64,000 nucleotides of DNA, taken from contig NBAY01000023.1 in assembly GCA_002794775.1 (NCBI GenBank), positions 434,001 through 498,000 of the forward strand, in the 5' to 3' direction. The DNA is from Porodaedalea pini (Eukaryota > Basidiomycota > Agaricomycetes > Hymenochaetales > Hymenochaetaceae). A program made the translations under genes and the position numbers. The notes under the pieces are model-generated. The model did no database searches. It saw only the letters and a list, made by a program, of their open reading frames with translations, and was not told where the DNA came from. Positions 48,810 through 61,595 of this stretch are shown here, in pieces; the first letter of the stretch is position 1; each line of letters starts with the position of its first letter.

Positions 48810-51682
48810 CTACAGCAGCGAGACAGGAACATTGCAGTACATAGAAGGAATGTGGTTGAAATAATGAACAAATGTATTGGCATAGAATCCAACCAAAGCT
48901 TTGAAATCGTTCGAGCTGACACTTGCGGGAAAACCAGGCCAAACCTTCAGAACAAGGAAGAGAGCCTTGAGGGAGCCGTCGTCCAATTGCTCTCCCCAAT
49001 ACTCCCTGATTGGCTTCAAAATGTCAGGAATGACAGTCGTCGACCCATCTTCAGTTCCCAGATACACGTGGCTCAATAGACCATTTCATTGATGGTGCTC
49101 ATCGGCTGTCATGCATTCACATGGCAGGATGAGCTGATCAAGCACATACAGCTCATACTGGAACAAAAGCTCGGAAAGCTCCCACTGTACTTCCATTTGG
49201 AGGACCTTGTCACAGACTATGCAATCAGCCGAGATAGATTTAGTGCACCATACTTGCGCTTTAGTCTGATTGAAGGGCTCCAAGTGGCACTCAATGCCAA
49301 ACACCACCTTAATGGTCACATTGTTGGATACTCATTGTCATTTTGTGGGAGGTAAATTGCTCGTGTCCGGCATATCACGAACATGCGAAGAGGCAGGCAG
49401 TCTGGAAGAGCTAGCATCTAACACGGAGGGCATCCTATTGTAGATATGCTCCACAAACGGATCAGTGGTGTTCGGTGGGAGCAGCGTGGACTTCATGTAG
49501 TTGCCATGTATGATAGTCTTCCAGTCTCACAACCTGCACCATATTGACCTGTTGAAGATACCACCTTTGAGGAGCATGTCGATTAACGTGGGCCTAATAT
49601 GAATGTAGTTGAGATACAGATCTGCCATTTTATCTGTATTGGCGTGAATCAGCATGAAAGGCAGAGGGAGTGGGTAGAGTGCAGCATGAGTCTTGTTCTG
49701 GGCAATGGTACCGAGCTTTGTCAGAGTATGCAACACGTCATTATGGTATGAAGGCAGGTCTGGCCATCCATCAACTCCATTTGGTATGTGAAGAATGTGA
49801 GCATAGTTGATGTAAGGCTCGCAATGTGCCTTCTGCTTTACCTCAATCTGCACCCTTCACTTTCCGGCCCTCTTCTTCTTCTTTGAAGATACATTAGACA
49901 CTGCATCACCGGAAGGAGCTGAAGATGAGGATGTTGACGGAGGTGTGTATTTAGTAGAAGACGATGAAGGTGGGGGACATTTGAAAGCAGGAGCTCAGGC
50001 TGATGGATCTGAAAGTTGTACATTTGTTCGAGGAGCTCACTAATATCATCTTGCACCATAAACTGACTCTTAGAGATATCACGCAAGTGTGCATCGAGTT
50101 TGAAGCTAAAGCCATCATGAAGAGGCCGTCCACTAATTTGAAATAAGTCCTTTTTGACGTAGTTCGACCACAGAACACAATCCTGGATGGCATATATCTT
50201 TCCTTGTAGTTGCTCATGCCGACAAATGAACCACACAGGTATGCCGATCCGATACAGGTGGTTAATGACAGTGGGATTGGTAGTGAACATGCCACGAACA
50301 GGCAGGACCTCTGTTTGATAGCTTTCCTTTGACTTGATGTGGGGCAGCACGACATTGAGGTATGTATACAGCCCATGCAGTTCGAGAATGGAGCACTGAA
50401 TGTTGCATACAGTGAATAAGGTCACACGCCAGCTACTTTTCAGGAGGCAAAGGCACTCGACACCGAATTGACCTGCTTTGAAGCATCGCCTGTATGCCTT
50501 GTCCATTCCATCATTGGACCCTTCTTCCCTGCGCATCGAACCACTAGTTCATGTCTTTGCTGCTATCAAAAGGAGCACGGTTTCCAAATTATCGATTAGC
50601 TCTTTACGCAGCTGTCTGACTTGCATCTGCAGTTCGTTGTCATGCCAGCCTTCCTTGCAACCATTTTTGTCGAGTTCTAAGACATTCGTGAAGTCTTCCT
50701 CCTTGGGATCGTACAAAGGAATGTCGGCGACAAGAGAACAAAGGCATACAAAGCTACCCGTGGTGATCTTTGTGTTGAACAGGATGCAAGTGTGATGGAT
50801 TGATGTTTTTGAGAAGAATTGAGGCCATCAAGAGTACTCGTGTCCTCCCCCAAAGCCATCAATGTGTTTGAGGATGCCATACTTCTCATCCATTATTGGG
50901 TGTTGCAGTACCCAGTTTGCATTCAGACTCAAGATGACGTTCTTCTTGTACTGCATGTCCACCAAAACACGAGCATCTAGCACTTGTACAGGGTAGACAC
51001 TCTCATCTGCAATTGAGTAGTTTAGTGTGCCTTACAAGAGAATCAGCAGTCGTTTTAACATACCAAGTTCATGCGTCTTCTTCAGAGTCAGGGTATTCTC
51101 AGTCCGAACCTCATGTGCATTGTGTGAGCTGTTCTGTTCATCCTGTGAGTGTCGTCTTTTGCCCCCCAAACCATGGCCATTGCCCCATGAGCCATTATCT
51201 TCTGAGTTGCCCCACGAGCCAAGCTCTTCACCCCATAAGCCATTCGCACCATCCCGAGAGTAATCACGACCACTTGACATCTGGAGATTAATCAGCTGCA
51301 AGCTACATGGATGACGAAATATTGAGATTTGAGGGACTCCAAAAACAAACCTTGACGTTATCAGACGTAGGATGATTCTGTATTTCAAAACATTTGAGTG
51401 TTCAGTGCACTCAAACAAGCAACTTTCTATGACACATACCTTGCAATTTCAATTTGCCTATCTGGGACTAATCCTTGAAGTCCTGGTGCCTGGAGACGAT
51501 GACCTTGAGCTCAGCAAATACGAATTGTAGCCGCTGAGATAGTACACAAGATGGTTTGCTACTGCAGACCATCGATGGTATGCCCATGAGTATGCACTAG
51601 GCTGACTCTTAGGGACTTTGTGAGGACAGGTTGGATTCCTTAACTGGTGTTGTTCAGATGAGTGAGTCGATGGTGGGGGCAA
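48810..51682 (-). CDS. Transposon-associated basidiomycete protein, unknown function
   Basis: Reading right to left: a Pro/Ser-rich start (MPPPSTHSSEQHQ) with SAYSWAYHRWSAVANHLVYY (51682-51460), a Gly/Asn/Ser-rich linker (51270-51060), then a long frame 50536-49838. That frame has GQFGVECLCLLKSSWR, VRGMFTTNPTVINHLYRIGI then PVWFICRHEQL, and a proline-poor acidic tail. It continues with LYLNYIHIRPTLIDMLLKGG and a DWKTIIHGNYMKS strand (49590-49480), QWELSELLFQYELYVLDQL (49180-49120), and a final WPGFPASVSSNDFKALVGFY helix (48900). GxFTxxxxxxxxLxRxGIPVW followed by WELxELxFRYELxxLD recalls a family repeatedly seen next to transposases in Agaricomycetes. A frame change near 49845 and a stop near 49352 suggest introns or decay. 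Function unknown. Confidence 0.5.
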
Positions 51683-53032
51683 GTCAAAGAGAGGCTGCAG
51701 TGGCGATGATCGACATCAAGTCAGACACAGGCCGAGTCATCATGTGTGGGCCTCATTGCTTCTCTACTAAGTCCATATAGGATCAGTCTGGCTGCTCCAC
51801 ACTCTCACACCCATGTCTCCCTCCCCCTATATCGTCCTGCACAGCTCTGGCCCATCGAGCGTCCTCAATCCCAATTCTGTCTAGGATGAAGGCAATACTC
51901 AAAGTCTAGCTCTCGTATAACAGGTGCGATTGCGCTTTTCTTTCAAATCAAGTCTCACAGCATTCTGAGTCTCGTGTACAGGCATCGATCGACTCCGTCC
52001 ATATCCTCCCTCCTTCCCCTTGTCATTCGACAAGTGCTTTAGGCTTATGGTAATTACCATCATAGCTAGCCCTGCCACCATTGCCAGCCTAGTGCAAGCG
52101 ATAGGCAGGGTGAAGCATGCAGCATCGCTAACAAATGTTAGTGGTGTTGTCTTTTGAAAGGGTGCAAGTCTCCATGGCTTGGGTTACACTTTCGACATTC
52201 GACGTCAGGCTTCAAGGGTTCATTATTGCCTTGAGGATACCCATGATCATTGAAAATGCGTGCATCCCATTCATCGTTCTTTGTCTTTCTTTGCATTTGA
52301 TCCATATATCTTGTTGCCTGGAATGGGTGACTGCAACAGATGCCCCATCCAGATGTGTGCTGTTTCAAATGTTATACATCCTTCCAATCTGTCTTACTGA
52401 CGTGCTCACAGTCTGTTGCATGGTATCATGATCAAGAACAACTCAGAGGATCTCGGTAACCTCTCTTGCTAGAAGGATGTTGATGGCGCACTTTGATCTG
52501 ACTTTTCTTTTCACGAAACATGCCCTCAAATTTACTGCCGCCTGTTGGCTGTAAGGAGCTCCATAGCTTCAGAAGTGTTACCAGAGCTGTGTCTCTTGCA
52601 TATTGGGTGACGGTGCCAAGAGCAATAGTGTGCGTGCGACACCTCAGAAACATTGTTGGCTGGAAGTAGCTGATCTGTGCATTTGAAGGAAGGGCCGGCA
52701 GGGATCTTGATGAATATGGACTGCATGCATGTTAATATACTACTATCAAAGTTTGAGATGTATCGGTGGCATAATCAGAAAGAGTGATCGGCCTGTCATA
52801 TTTTACAGGCATAGTCTACATTCTTCTCCCCCCTTGGTCTCTCCACGATAACGTCCCACAAGGGAGCTTTGGCCTGTCCGTCTTATACCTTCCTATATTT
52901 CTCCCTCCCTTCCCTCTCCTTGTTGTACAATTGTCCAAAATGCAGAGGTTTGAATGCAGAGGACCTGGCTGCAGGCAATTGTTTACTTCAGTGAACGGGG
53001 CCGGATAACATCAGAGAACCTGTTCCTATGTT
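51683..53032. other. Region with unrecognised ORF remnants
   Basis: Minus-strand open frames at 52138-52368 and 52432-52726 may be pieces of one decayed gene (AGPSFKCTDQLLPANNVSE), but no family is recognised. The rest looks non-coding. Confidence 0.3.
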
Positions 53033-53036
53033 GCGG

Positions 53037-54034
53037 TGTGGAGATCCCGATGCCGCTGGCCTCGGAATCGGCTCTATTAGGTTCGACTCGACTCAGGACA
53101 GTCTTACAAGTATCCCCGACGCATTTCAGGACAGTTTCAGTGTTTGGCAGTATTAACTCGACGCATACAGCTTGGTTCTGCACCGGTGAGCCACTGAAGT
53201 CCATTTTGGGTCACATCTGGTATTGTTCCGAGCCTCCCAAAGCTTAATTACTCATGTTCTCGAGTTATGGCTCCGAGTTCCGGCTATTTGGTGTTGTTTG
53301 GCTAGAGCCTCCGGTCTGTCTTTGTGTCCTTTGTACGCCGCTCAGAGGCTCAACCCTCTGTTGGTTATTTAAACACTCATGTAAATGTCTCAAAAATACA
53401 AGTTTTAGTTCCCCTGAGTCAGTCCCAGTCTTTAGTTCTCGTCTCCGTCGCCGTTCAGTGTCGTTCCGTCCGTTCCGTCCATTCCGTCTCGAGTCCCATT
53501 TTCGGCCAAATCTTGCTTTTGCTGTATCGCCCTCAGTTCTTATCCGTTTCCCGAGCTCTCTTCAGATTATTAATCTCGTCGAAAATCGCTTTCGAACACT
53601 GTCTTTTCTTGCACGATTCAGAGCCTGCGTCGTAGAGCTACGAAAATAGCTTTTGGTTCCGGGAGTTCCGTGCGTTCCACCAGCCGCAACCAGTGCAACT
53701 GCTATATCTCCGTCAATTCTGCATCGCGTCTCGAGGTCTTTTCAGATTCAGAATCGTCTCGACGAATAGTATCGATTCCTGTCTTCACTGGCGAGTTTCC
53801 GAGCCCGGGTTGTCAAGATCGTAGTTGCTCTTTGTTCTCCGACCGCATTTAGGCACGTTTTGCTGGTCGTCCTTTGTACTCGCATCCTTGAGTCGACACC
53901 TAGTCCCGAGTATTCCCCTACACTTCCATACACTTCCTGACACTATCCCCTCCATCAGACACATTAGAGTGAACCCCCAGTGGCCGAACTCAACCAGGTC
54001 CGAGTCTGCCAGTAGACCGTACTGTCACCTTTCA
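53037..54034 (+). repeat. 998-bp solo LTR, copy 2, with 4-bp duplication
   Basis: Starts TGTGGAGATCC and ends ACCTTTCA, flanked by GCGG on both sides (53033-53036 and 54035-54038). It is the inverted counterpart of 4352-5339. A TTATTTAAAC box lies near 53365. No internal retrotransposon sequence follows on either side. It lies just upstream of the Plavaka transposase. Confidence 0.88.
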
Positions 54035-54099
54035 GCGGAGCATGTGATACGGGTGCAGGATAAGGCCTTGAATGGCCAGAGGGAAGCAAGAAACTCAAG

Positions 54100-57000
54100 G
54101 GCTTCCCATTCATGAGTAGAACAGGTTCCGACTGTGAGTTTTATGACTCGTAGTTTTTTAAATTTGCTAATTTGACGTAGTCGGCCTTGGTTTACAACGA
54201 TGCAGAGCCCGATGCAGATTTCAGTCCTGAGCCTGACCCCAAAAGCCCACCAGTGCAACTTGTTGTGGAGCCTGAACCACCTACCGTTTTGGCTGCAGGC
54301 CGCATTGTGCAACAATGCGTGCTGCCCACCTGATATCGAGACGTGCTGCTGGACATCCCTGCCTGCAAAGTTGTCATTGAGACAAGCCCAGGCATGGAGG
54401 ATGCTGTCACTAATGTTGCAGAGGCAGAATCCATGGACAACATTCCTTTCCATTTATTTCGATCAGACCACAACAAGTTTGGCTTGTGGAAAGTCTTCAG
54501 GTGTGGTCCTTACACGATAGATTCAAGTTCACTGCCAGAAATTGTGCCAAACATGGTTGCCTCATCTGTGGGTGAAAGTGCAGAATCAAATCCATTTGGA
54601 CCCCATCCAAACTATTTGTCATTTCATTTCAATCAGTGGTTCTGGACAGGGAGGATACAAAAGACATTGAAAGAGGGTCAGCGACTTCAAAAAATAATAG
54701 GCTCAGATGATTTTATAGCAAAGGATGTCCTGCAAATGAATATGCCAAAGGTTAACAAGTTGCTCGGGAACAGCACACTTAGCAAGTTCTTTGATCCTCG
54801 TGACGGCTGGGTGCAGAGTACTCTGAATGTTCCCATTGTAGAGCTGTGCCGATCGTCCCATCACTGCTGATCACTCCAGAAGCACTTGAGAACTGGTTCC
54901 GACATGTACTGATCAGTACCGGACTGAATCCAATCAGTCCGGTTTCAAATCAGAACCTCGCGATTGCATCAGCAACACATTCTGGAACCTCCAAAAGCAT
55001 ACCGGAACATACCGGAGATCTTATCTGGACAACTAGGGACACAGTCACATGGAGCATACAGCCAAGATGCATACTGGACTGTTGTCTGATGACGGGAGCC
55101 ACATAATGAGTGGACAATCTGAGTTCTGGTGGAGTACTAGTATGGTCAGATGCGATGCAGATGTTTTTCTTCATTATGATTTATGTTTTTCCTATGTTCT
55201 TCTGATTTCTATGCTCTCTATGTGCACCTCTATGACCTATGACTTTTCCTTTCGACTTCTCTATGTTTCAACTGATATGCACATTATGCCCGTATGGAAA
55301 TTATTAACTGTAGATAGATCTTTGGACTTAGTATAAATATGCACCTCATGTCATAGGTAGAGGAGAAGTCAGTTCTAATGCAGAGTCTCCCTCAGATAGG
55401 GTAACTTGAGTGCGATTCGTCTTAGTTCTTGTGAACCTTGTAGTCGTTCCATCTTTGTCTTAGCATCTCATCTCTCGAAACCGTCTCTTGTCTCTTACTC
55501 CGTAACTCGAACCTCATCACTCATAGTGATCACATCGTACCGGTGTTGATTACCTGTGCATACCGACTCCGTACCAGTCAAGTACAGACCCAACAGGAGT
55601 TCCTGACTTTAGTTCTTGATATCGACGCGTACTGGTACGTCAAGTGATCACACCGCAGTCAACCCCTAACCTCCTAGAGCAACGCGATCATGTCCCCAAA
55701 AGGACTGCTGATCCCAGACACCCCTAAGTCAGGATCTACACCATGCCTCTTGGACACTTGAGTGATGAAGCACTGCTTCGTGTAGATTTCGAAATTGATC
55801 AGTTCCTTCATCGTCCACTCACAGGCGTCATCTGATCCATTTTCGAGAGCCCACAGAACAGTACTGGCTTCTGTTACAAGCCTTATGAGCATAGGTTTAA
55901 ATCGCCATTCAGAGGGGAGGAAATGGCAGTGCACGAGGAACTTTAATCGTCAAAAGTGTTCTGTTATGCACACAAGGAAGTACAGCATCTACCCCGGGAC
56001 GCCAGTGACGATCTTCCTCGAGCTGTCATTGGTATGCAGTTTTGGTCAGACGGAATGTCTGCTGCAAACTTTGGCAGCGCAAAACTTTGGCCTGCATATC
56101 TTCAGTTTGGCAATCAGTCAAAGTACGAGCACTTCAAATCTGAGGCATGTCACCATATTGCCCATATTCCTTCAGTAAGCGCGTCCTTATCCTTAAAGTC
56201 TATCGGTTTCTCACCATTGCCCTGCATTTGTAGCTTCCAGGTGGTTTCAAGGACTTCATTCAACAGCATTCACAAGGAAGGCCGGCATCAGATGCACTTG
56301 AAACACATTGCCAACGAGAGTTGATGCACTGCGTGTGGAAAGCCTTGCTTGATGACGAGTTCCTTCATGCGTGGGTACACGGTATGGTCATCCTTTGCGG
56401 TGACGGTGTTCCACACTGTCTGTATCCTTGTATTTTCACGTACTCTGCAGATTATCCAGAAAAGTATGCATTGTTCGATCCATACTGGTAGTTTGCTAAA
56501 TATTCTTGCAGGGTTTTGCTTGCGACAATGAAACATTTGGGAAAGCATCCATGCCCCCACTGCCTTGTGAAGAGTGATGCAATATCTTCTTTGGGTAAAC
56601 ATGCAGATGCAAAATTCAGAATCAAACACACTCAAGTCGACGATCCTTTGCAACGCTATGATGTAGAAGCCACACGTGATCTCATCTACAATAAACATCG
56701 GCACATTGGGCATGCAAACGTCGCACAGATTTTGGACAAGTACTCGCTGACGTGGGTAGAAGTGAGCTTGCTAGTTTCAATGGCACATCGTTTCTGAATC
56801 TGACATTTCCCTAGAACACCTTTTCTGCATGGCTGGGTCCTCTTGGGTTCGATTACCACTCAATGCTTGTCATTGATGTTATGCATGAGTGGGAGGTCGG
56901 CATATGGCAGCAGATCTTCACTCATCTTTTTCACATTCTTGATACTTTCCGGCACGCTCAACTGAACAAGATACATGATCTAGACAGAAGGTTAGGTTGC

Positions 57001-58430
57001 GTTGACATACATTTAAATTGTGTTCTTCTCATAAATCAGTAGAGTCAGAGCCATACCCTCCTTTTCAGATTCGATTCGGACATATAAAGGGAACATATCA
57101 GAGATGAAGCAGATGACTGCTTACAGCTTCAAAGACCTTCTGCAGGTGAGGAAAGTTTTAGTCTGAGCAAGTATGATCAATACAATAATTTATCCACACA
57201 GTGCGCTCTACCAGTGTTCGAAGGGCTTCTTCCAGAGCCTCACGAAACCATCGTTTGTGAACTCATATATTGCATGGCAACAGTCCACGCTCTTGTGAAG
57301 CTTCATATCCATACCGATGCTACAGTTGCAGCATTGGACAGTGAAATGAAGATGTTCAATTCCGCCCTGTGGAGGTTCAAACGAGAGACATGCTCAGCCT
57401 TCATGACCGCTGAACTTCCAACAGAATCACAGAAGTGACTACGTAGGTCATGCTGCAAGAAGACAGGAGAGAACATCAGCAGTGATGAGCCCATACACAC
57501 TACAGTGAAGAAGACTTTCAATGTAAATATGTCTAAGATCCATGCTATTGGGGATTATGCATGCCATATTCTAATGTATGGGACAACCGACTCGTATTGT
57601 ATTGCCATTGTAAGAGGCTCGCGCTATAGTTTGCTCGACTTTTTACTCACTTCGTAGTGCCAGGGGGAGACGGAGCACAAAAAGTTGAAACAAAACTACT
57701 TGAGAATGAATCAGGTGAATTTTGTTCAACAAGTGACTGAGATTCAACGTATCCAGTCAAATCTTGCTCACATTGCGGAAAAGGTTGATGGCATTGTGCC
57801 CGCCCATTCAGACTCTATAATAGATAGTTCAGTTACCAACGGCAAGCACTATTGTTTTGGAGTGAAAGGGACACCGTACGATCTCAAAAAGTGGGTGGAA
57901 GACAATGAATATGATCCCACATTGGAGGTGAGCTTGTAAAAGTTGCTGATTTGCAAATAATGGGTGGGCTGACAAGTGCTTAGAATTTCCATGACTTGTT
58001 GGAAGAACATATCTTCACTCAGCTGAAGAACCTTGATTATGATGATGACGAACTTCAGTTTTCTACCGACAATCAAGTGGACGTCATCATAAAGGATAAT
58101 AGGATTTATGAGCACAAGCGCATGGGCATCGACTACACTACATACAATTTACAGCGCAAACATGATTCTATCAGCCCTACTTCTATAATGTTGGATGTCA
58201 TGCTTCTTTCCCAGGACTCCAATATTATGATGAAGTTGGTCTCGCCTTTCTGGTATGCTTGTGTGATTGGGATGTACCATGTCGATGTCTGTCTAAGGAG
58301 CTCTGAGTCGATGCTGAGTCGCTTAGATTTGTTGTGGGTTCGTTGGTTTGGGTGAGCGATGGAGGATAAGTTTGGTGATGATGCGTGTCGGCTGGAGCAT
58401 GTCAGATTCATAACGAAAGAAGACAAGTCA
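54100..58430 (+). pseudogene. Plavaka-type transposase, interrupted
   Basis: Order of parts: an acidic Pro-rich N-terminus (54190-54330), PFGPHPNYLSFHFNQWFWTG (54590) with KVNKLLGNSTL, and a solo LTR (54868-55650). Then QFLHRPLTGVI, a stop, and KSPFRGEEMAVHEEL, a stop. These lead into MQFWSDGMSAANFGSAKLWP then AYLQFGNQSKYEHFK (56033-56135), ETHCQRELMH (intron before), DDEFLHAWVHGMVI, KHLGKHPCPHCLVKSDA (56530) and MLVIDVMHEWEVGIWQQIFTH with the candidate catalytic Asp at 56875-56877. Further parts are FKDLLQCALPVFEGLLPEPH and CELIYCMATVHALVKLHIHT (57180-57310), HAIGDYACHILMYGTTDSY (57540), NFVQQVTEIQRIQ, and FWYACVIGMYHVDV with FGFVEPAAIVRAVHLIPAFH (58230-58490). This is the Plavaka/KDZ-related layout of Agaricomycetes. 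Introns are short; stops at about 55832 and 55944 and the LTR inactivate it. Confidence 0.9.
54868..55650 (+). repeat. 783-bp solo LTR inside the Plavaka transposase
   Basis: Termini TGATCAC..GTGATCA, flanked by CACTGC (54862-54867) and CACCGC (55651-55656), a 6-bp duplication with one mismatch. A TATAAATAT box lies at 55332-55340. It interrupts the transposase coding sequence, which continues on both sides. Confidence 0.8.
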
Positions 58431-58571
58431 CCGCCATTTGGTTTTGTTGAGCCTGCTGCTATCGTTCGTGCTGTCCATTTAATTCCTGCCTTCCATTATG
58501 GGAGGACAGATACACTTTTGCCTCTATTGTGGTGTCTTGCTGGAAGTGAGGATGATAGTATTCTGGTGTGA

Positions 58572-59089
58572 AATGAATCCAATGGCACTTCCACTGAGTT
58601 GACCAGTCTATTTATCTAAATGGGTCCTTCCCAGGTGTTCAGTGAAGAGGGACAGAGATTGGTGTGATAACTGTGTGTGGCTGTTGGAGATTGCAAGCTT
58701 GTCTTGCTGATGAATCTAGGCTGTGCTAGATAGGATACCAAACTAATTGGTAGTAATGAATATAATAGAGTGACAGTTTTAACTGCTGAGTTCTAAACTG
58801 CTGAGTTCCTAACTATAGTCTGACTAAGAACCCTGGTGGTTCTGTGCTTCTGAGATCTAGAGGGGAAAATGTATATTAGGTTCTAGGGCAGAAAAACATG
58901 CCCTATTTATGCCTTTTGGCAGATACAAAGCTGTACTACACTACTAGAGTCTTGATTCCACAAATGACTATGTATGATGACACATGACACTCTCTGACTA
59001 TCCCTTCTGACTCCTTGTGACTCATTTTGACTACTTCATCATGATTACATGGGATCACTGCTGACTGATCTATTGTGACAGTATATGAC
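58572..59089. other. Non-coding stretch
   Basis: No gene recognised. A CCTATTTATGCC box near 58907 and short repeats such as CTGCTGAGTTC are the only structure seen. Confidence 0.4.
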
Positions 59090-59605
59090 TCATTGCTGAT
59101 CATCATCATGATCTGATGTGATTGCCACTGATTGAGCCATTGTGTATGACTCATTGCTGATCATCATGAACACCGCTTCCTCCATTTGGAGAGACTGGCC
59201 TAGACCTTGGTCTTCCATCCTTTCTGACTTCCTTTCCCACACTAAAATGGGTGAGGCTATACAACTTCCTGAAGCCATGACTACTGAATAAGATGTGTAC
59301 CCTCTTTTCTTCTGCAACTGACTAATTAAATGCTTTTGATCAGGGACCTTGCTAGGCTTCATATCCGATATCTGAGTACTGTGATAGTCAAATATCTTTG
59401 TAAAAAGGTCATCACCTGGTACACAATTCCCTAAATGTCTTCCTCTATGATGTCGAGCTATGCCAAAATACACTCCTACCTGCACCTCTTGTTTAATCAC
59501 TTGATGGCCTTTCTGAGACCTACCCAGTCTGATGGTTACTGCCAGATAGAGCCAATTAGGTAATGATTGTCCTTTCCTCTTTTGGGTCAGACCATCTGAC
59601 TGCAT
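59090..59605 (-). CDS. Unrecognised 171-codon open frame
   Basis: A continuous frame with LPNWLYLAVTIRLGRSQKGH and RHHRGRHLGNCVPGDDLFTK and a basic QKKRGYTSYSV stretch. It looks coding (few rare residues, no stops) but no family is recognised. Its C-terminal end consists of a short direct repeat (ATGACTCATTGCTGATCATC at about 59089 and 59147). It could belong to a mobile element. Confidence 0.3.
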   Translation of the reverse strand: MQSDGLTQKRKGQSLPNWLYLAVTIRLGRSQKGHQVIKQEVQVGVYFGIARHHRGRHLGNCVPGDDLFTKIFDYHSTQISDMKPSKVPDQKHLISQLQKKRGYTSYSVVMASGSCIASPILVWERKSERMEDQGLGQSLQMEEAVFMMISNESYTMAQSVAITSDHDDDQQ

Positions 59606-60394
59606 ATTATTTCAGTGTCCTGGTTGAGACGACTATTCGGGTGGAGGTAGACTGGGCTCCTATGATCAATGTAGCTTGGCTTGTCCAGAGGCCTATTCAG
59701 TATGACCATAATTATTATTTCTGGTTAGAGTTTCACATGGCTAATGATTATTCAGGTGCGCTTGAGTGATTGTGCCTTGGGTGGAGATTTGGGGGATATG
59801 TCCTTAGATGATTTGTTATGAGTGTCATGTTACATGCTAGTTGATGAGCATAATGCAAGTGCATATGTGCGAGTTTTGGGTGTGTTCATGATACTGTGCT
59901 GTTCAGCTAGATCCTACTGTGTAGAGTTGTCACTAGTTATTTCCAAACGTATTCCTGGCCTGACAGTGGCTAGCATGGATAAAAGAGCCGGACAATATCA
60001 TACATGATTGGGAGTCATTTTATGTGAATAAGTACATGGTGTTTACCCCATGCCACTTCCAGACTAAGAAACAAAAATTAGATTTGCTGACCGCGATTTA
60101 TTCATGCACCATTGAGGTGGCGGCATCAGCCACACTATGGGGCATAATGTCAAGAACACGAACCGCGTACCACCAGACATGTATGGGAGACTCAGTGTAC
60201 ATCGAACTGATGATGAAGATGATGAGATGGACGTTGAGGTTCTGCAGGATGATGAAATGGACTTACAGGATGGTGAAGATGACGAACTGGATGGAGTCGA
60301 GTCTGAAGGATCAGCTGAGGATCAGGAGAATGACAAGGAGACTGACGAGGATGAGAATAACGATGAGATGTACAGAGTCGCCGATCTAGAATGA
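59563..60394 (+). CDS. Unrecognised, acidic C-terminal tail
   Basis: Open frames in series: 59563-59769, an interrupted middle, and 60137-60394, which encodes a very acidic tail (DDEDDEMDVEVLQDDEMDL). No domain recognised. It may be the decayed end of a transposon accessory protein. Confidence 0.25.
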
Positions 60395-60430
60395 TGGCAC
60401 AATACTCAGACGGAGAGTCGTGACTTGAGT

Positions 60431-60890
60431 AGATTGAGATGCCGTTATGATTGGCCAGATGAGGGAGGGTGTGGATTATACTCTTTGAGCAAGATGCGGT
60501 GCGAGTCGCTGCTTGCAGAGGAATGCCTTGAGCTGTCGGTGATCATCAACTGACAGTATCTGGAGAGTGAATAGACTGAGATGCCGCTATGATTGACAGA
60601 TGAGGGAGGGTGTGGATTACTCTTTGAGCGAGATGCTCCCCGAGCCACTACATGCAAATGAAAGCCTTAATGCTTCATTTGTGAGAATGAAATGAAGTAG
60701 GAAGAGAAGGTGTCATATGCTGAAGCAGACTCCTGAGCTGTTGGTGGTTGTCGACCGACAGTATCTGGAGAGCAAGTAGACCGAGATGCCATTATGATTG
60801 ACAGATGAGGGAGGGTGTAGATTATATTCTTTGAGCGAGATGCTGCCTGAGCCACTGCTTGCAAACGAATGCCTTGATGCTTCATTTGAT
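60431..60890 (+). repeat. Three imperfect tandem repeats
   Basis: The motif GAGATGCCNNTATGATTG with the following CAGATGAGGGAGGGTGT occurs near 60436, 60578 and 60784, each followed by TTTGAGCRAGATGC and GAGCCACTGCTTGCA-like sequence. Spacing is about 142 and 206 bp; the last interval contains an extra 65 bp. Confidence 0.85.
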
Positions 60891-60899
60891 GTTTTGCCA

Positions 60900-61595
60900 G
60901 ACTGGAGACACAGTTCTGAGCATGTCTGCAGCCCGGTGATGAGCGACTGCCACTAGAGAGCATCGAAGCCTGCAAGGGAGGAGTTGAGTTCAGACCTGAA
61001 GGGATTGCGACAGCTCATGCCAGCAAAATTTGAACAAGGTCAAATGGGAAGGAAGATTTTGAGGAGGCTTGATTATAGAAAGACTCCAAGTATCATTTCA
61101 TTCTCATTCACACATTTGTACATATTTAAGTTCCTACTATGTATCTGTACATGCGTGTCAGTCATGATATGCAGTGTGACTTTGTGATACTAATACGCAC
61201 CATTGAAGCCCGGTTTACTACTTCTTTCCTGCAGACTTTCCCTTTCCTTCACCAGATTTCTTTCCTTTGACACGATGTTTCAGTGGCAGTGGTACCTGTG
61301 CACATAAGTTCAGGCTTGTTGAGGTGAGATGTATGGATGTGAGGGTATACTAACTTCCTGAACTTTCTCAGCCCATTTTATGATATTGCACCCTTGTTTG
61401 TCTGCTTGATCAAAGCGAAGATAGACAGAAAGTAAGGTTATTTTTCCCATATTCGATCAAGTAGATTTGAGTTAATGATCTGGTATGGATGTGTAGATGC
61501 TGGAAAGATGGTGAGCTCAAGCTCAGACGTTATCCACAAAACCTCATGCTCAATTTGGCAAGTATGCAATTCTATTCAAAAATAACTTTTTTGTA
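60900..61595. other. No recognised gene
   Basis: Short open frames only. A phrase FLNFLSPFYDIAPLFVCLIK (61350-61410) on the plus strand looks like an isolated exon but is not assigned. Confidence 0.35.
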
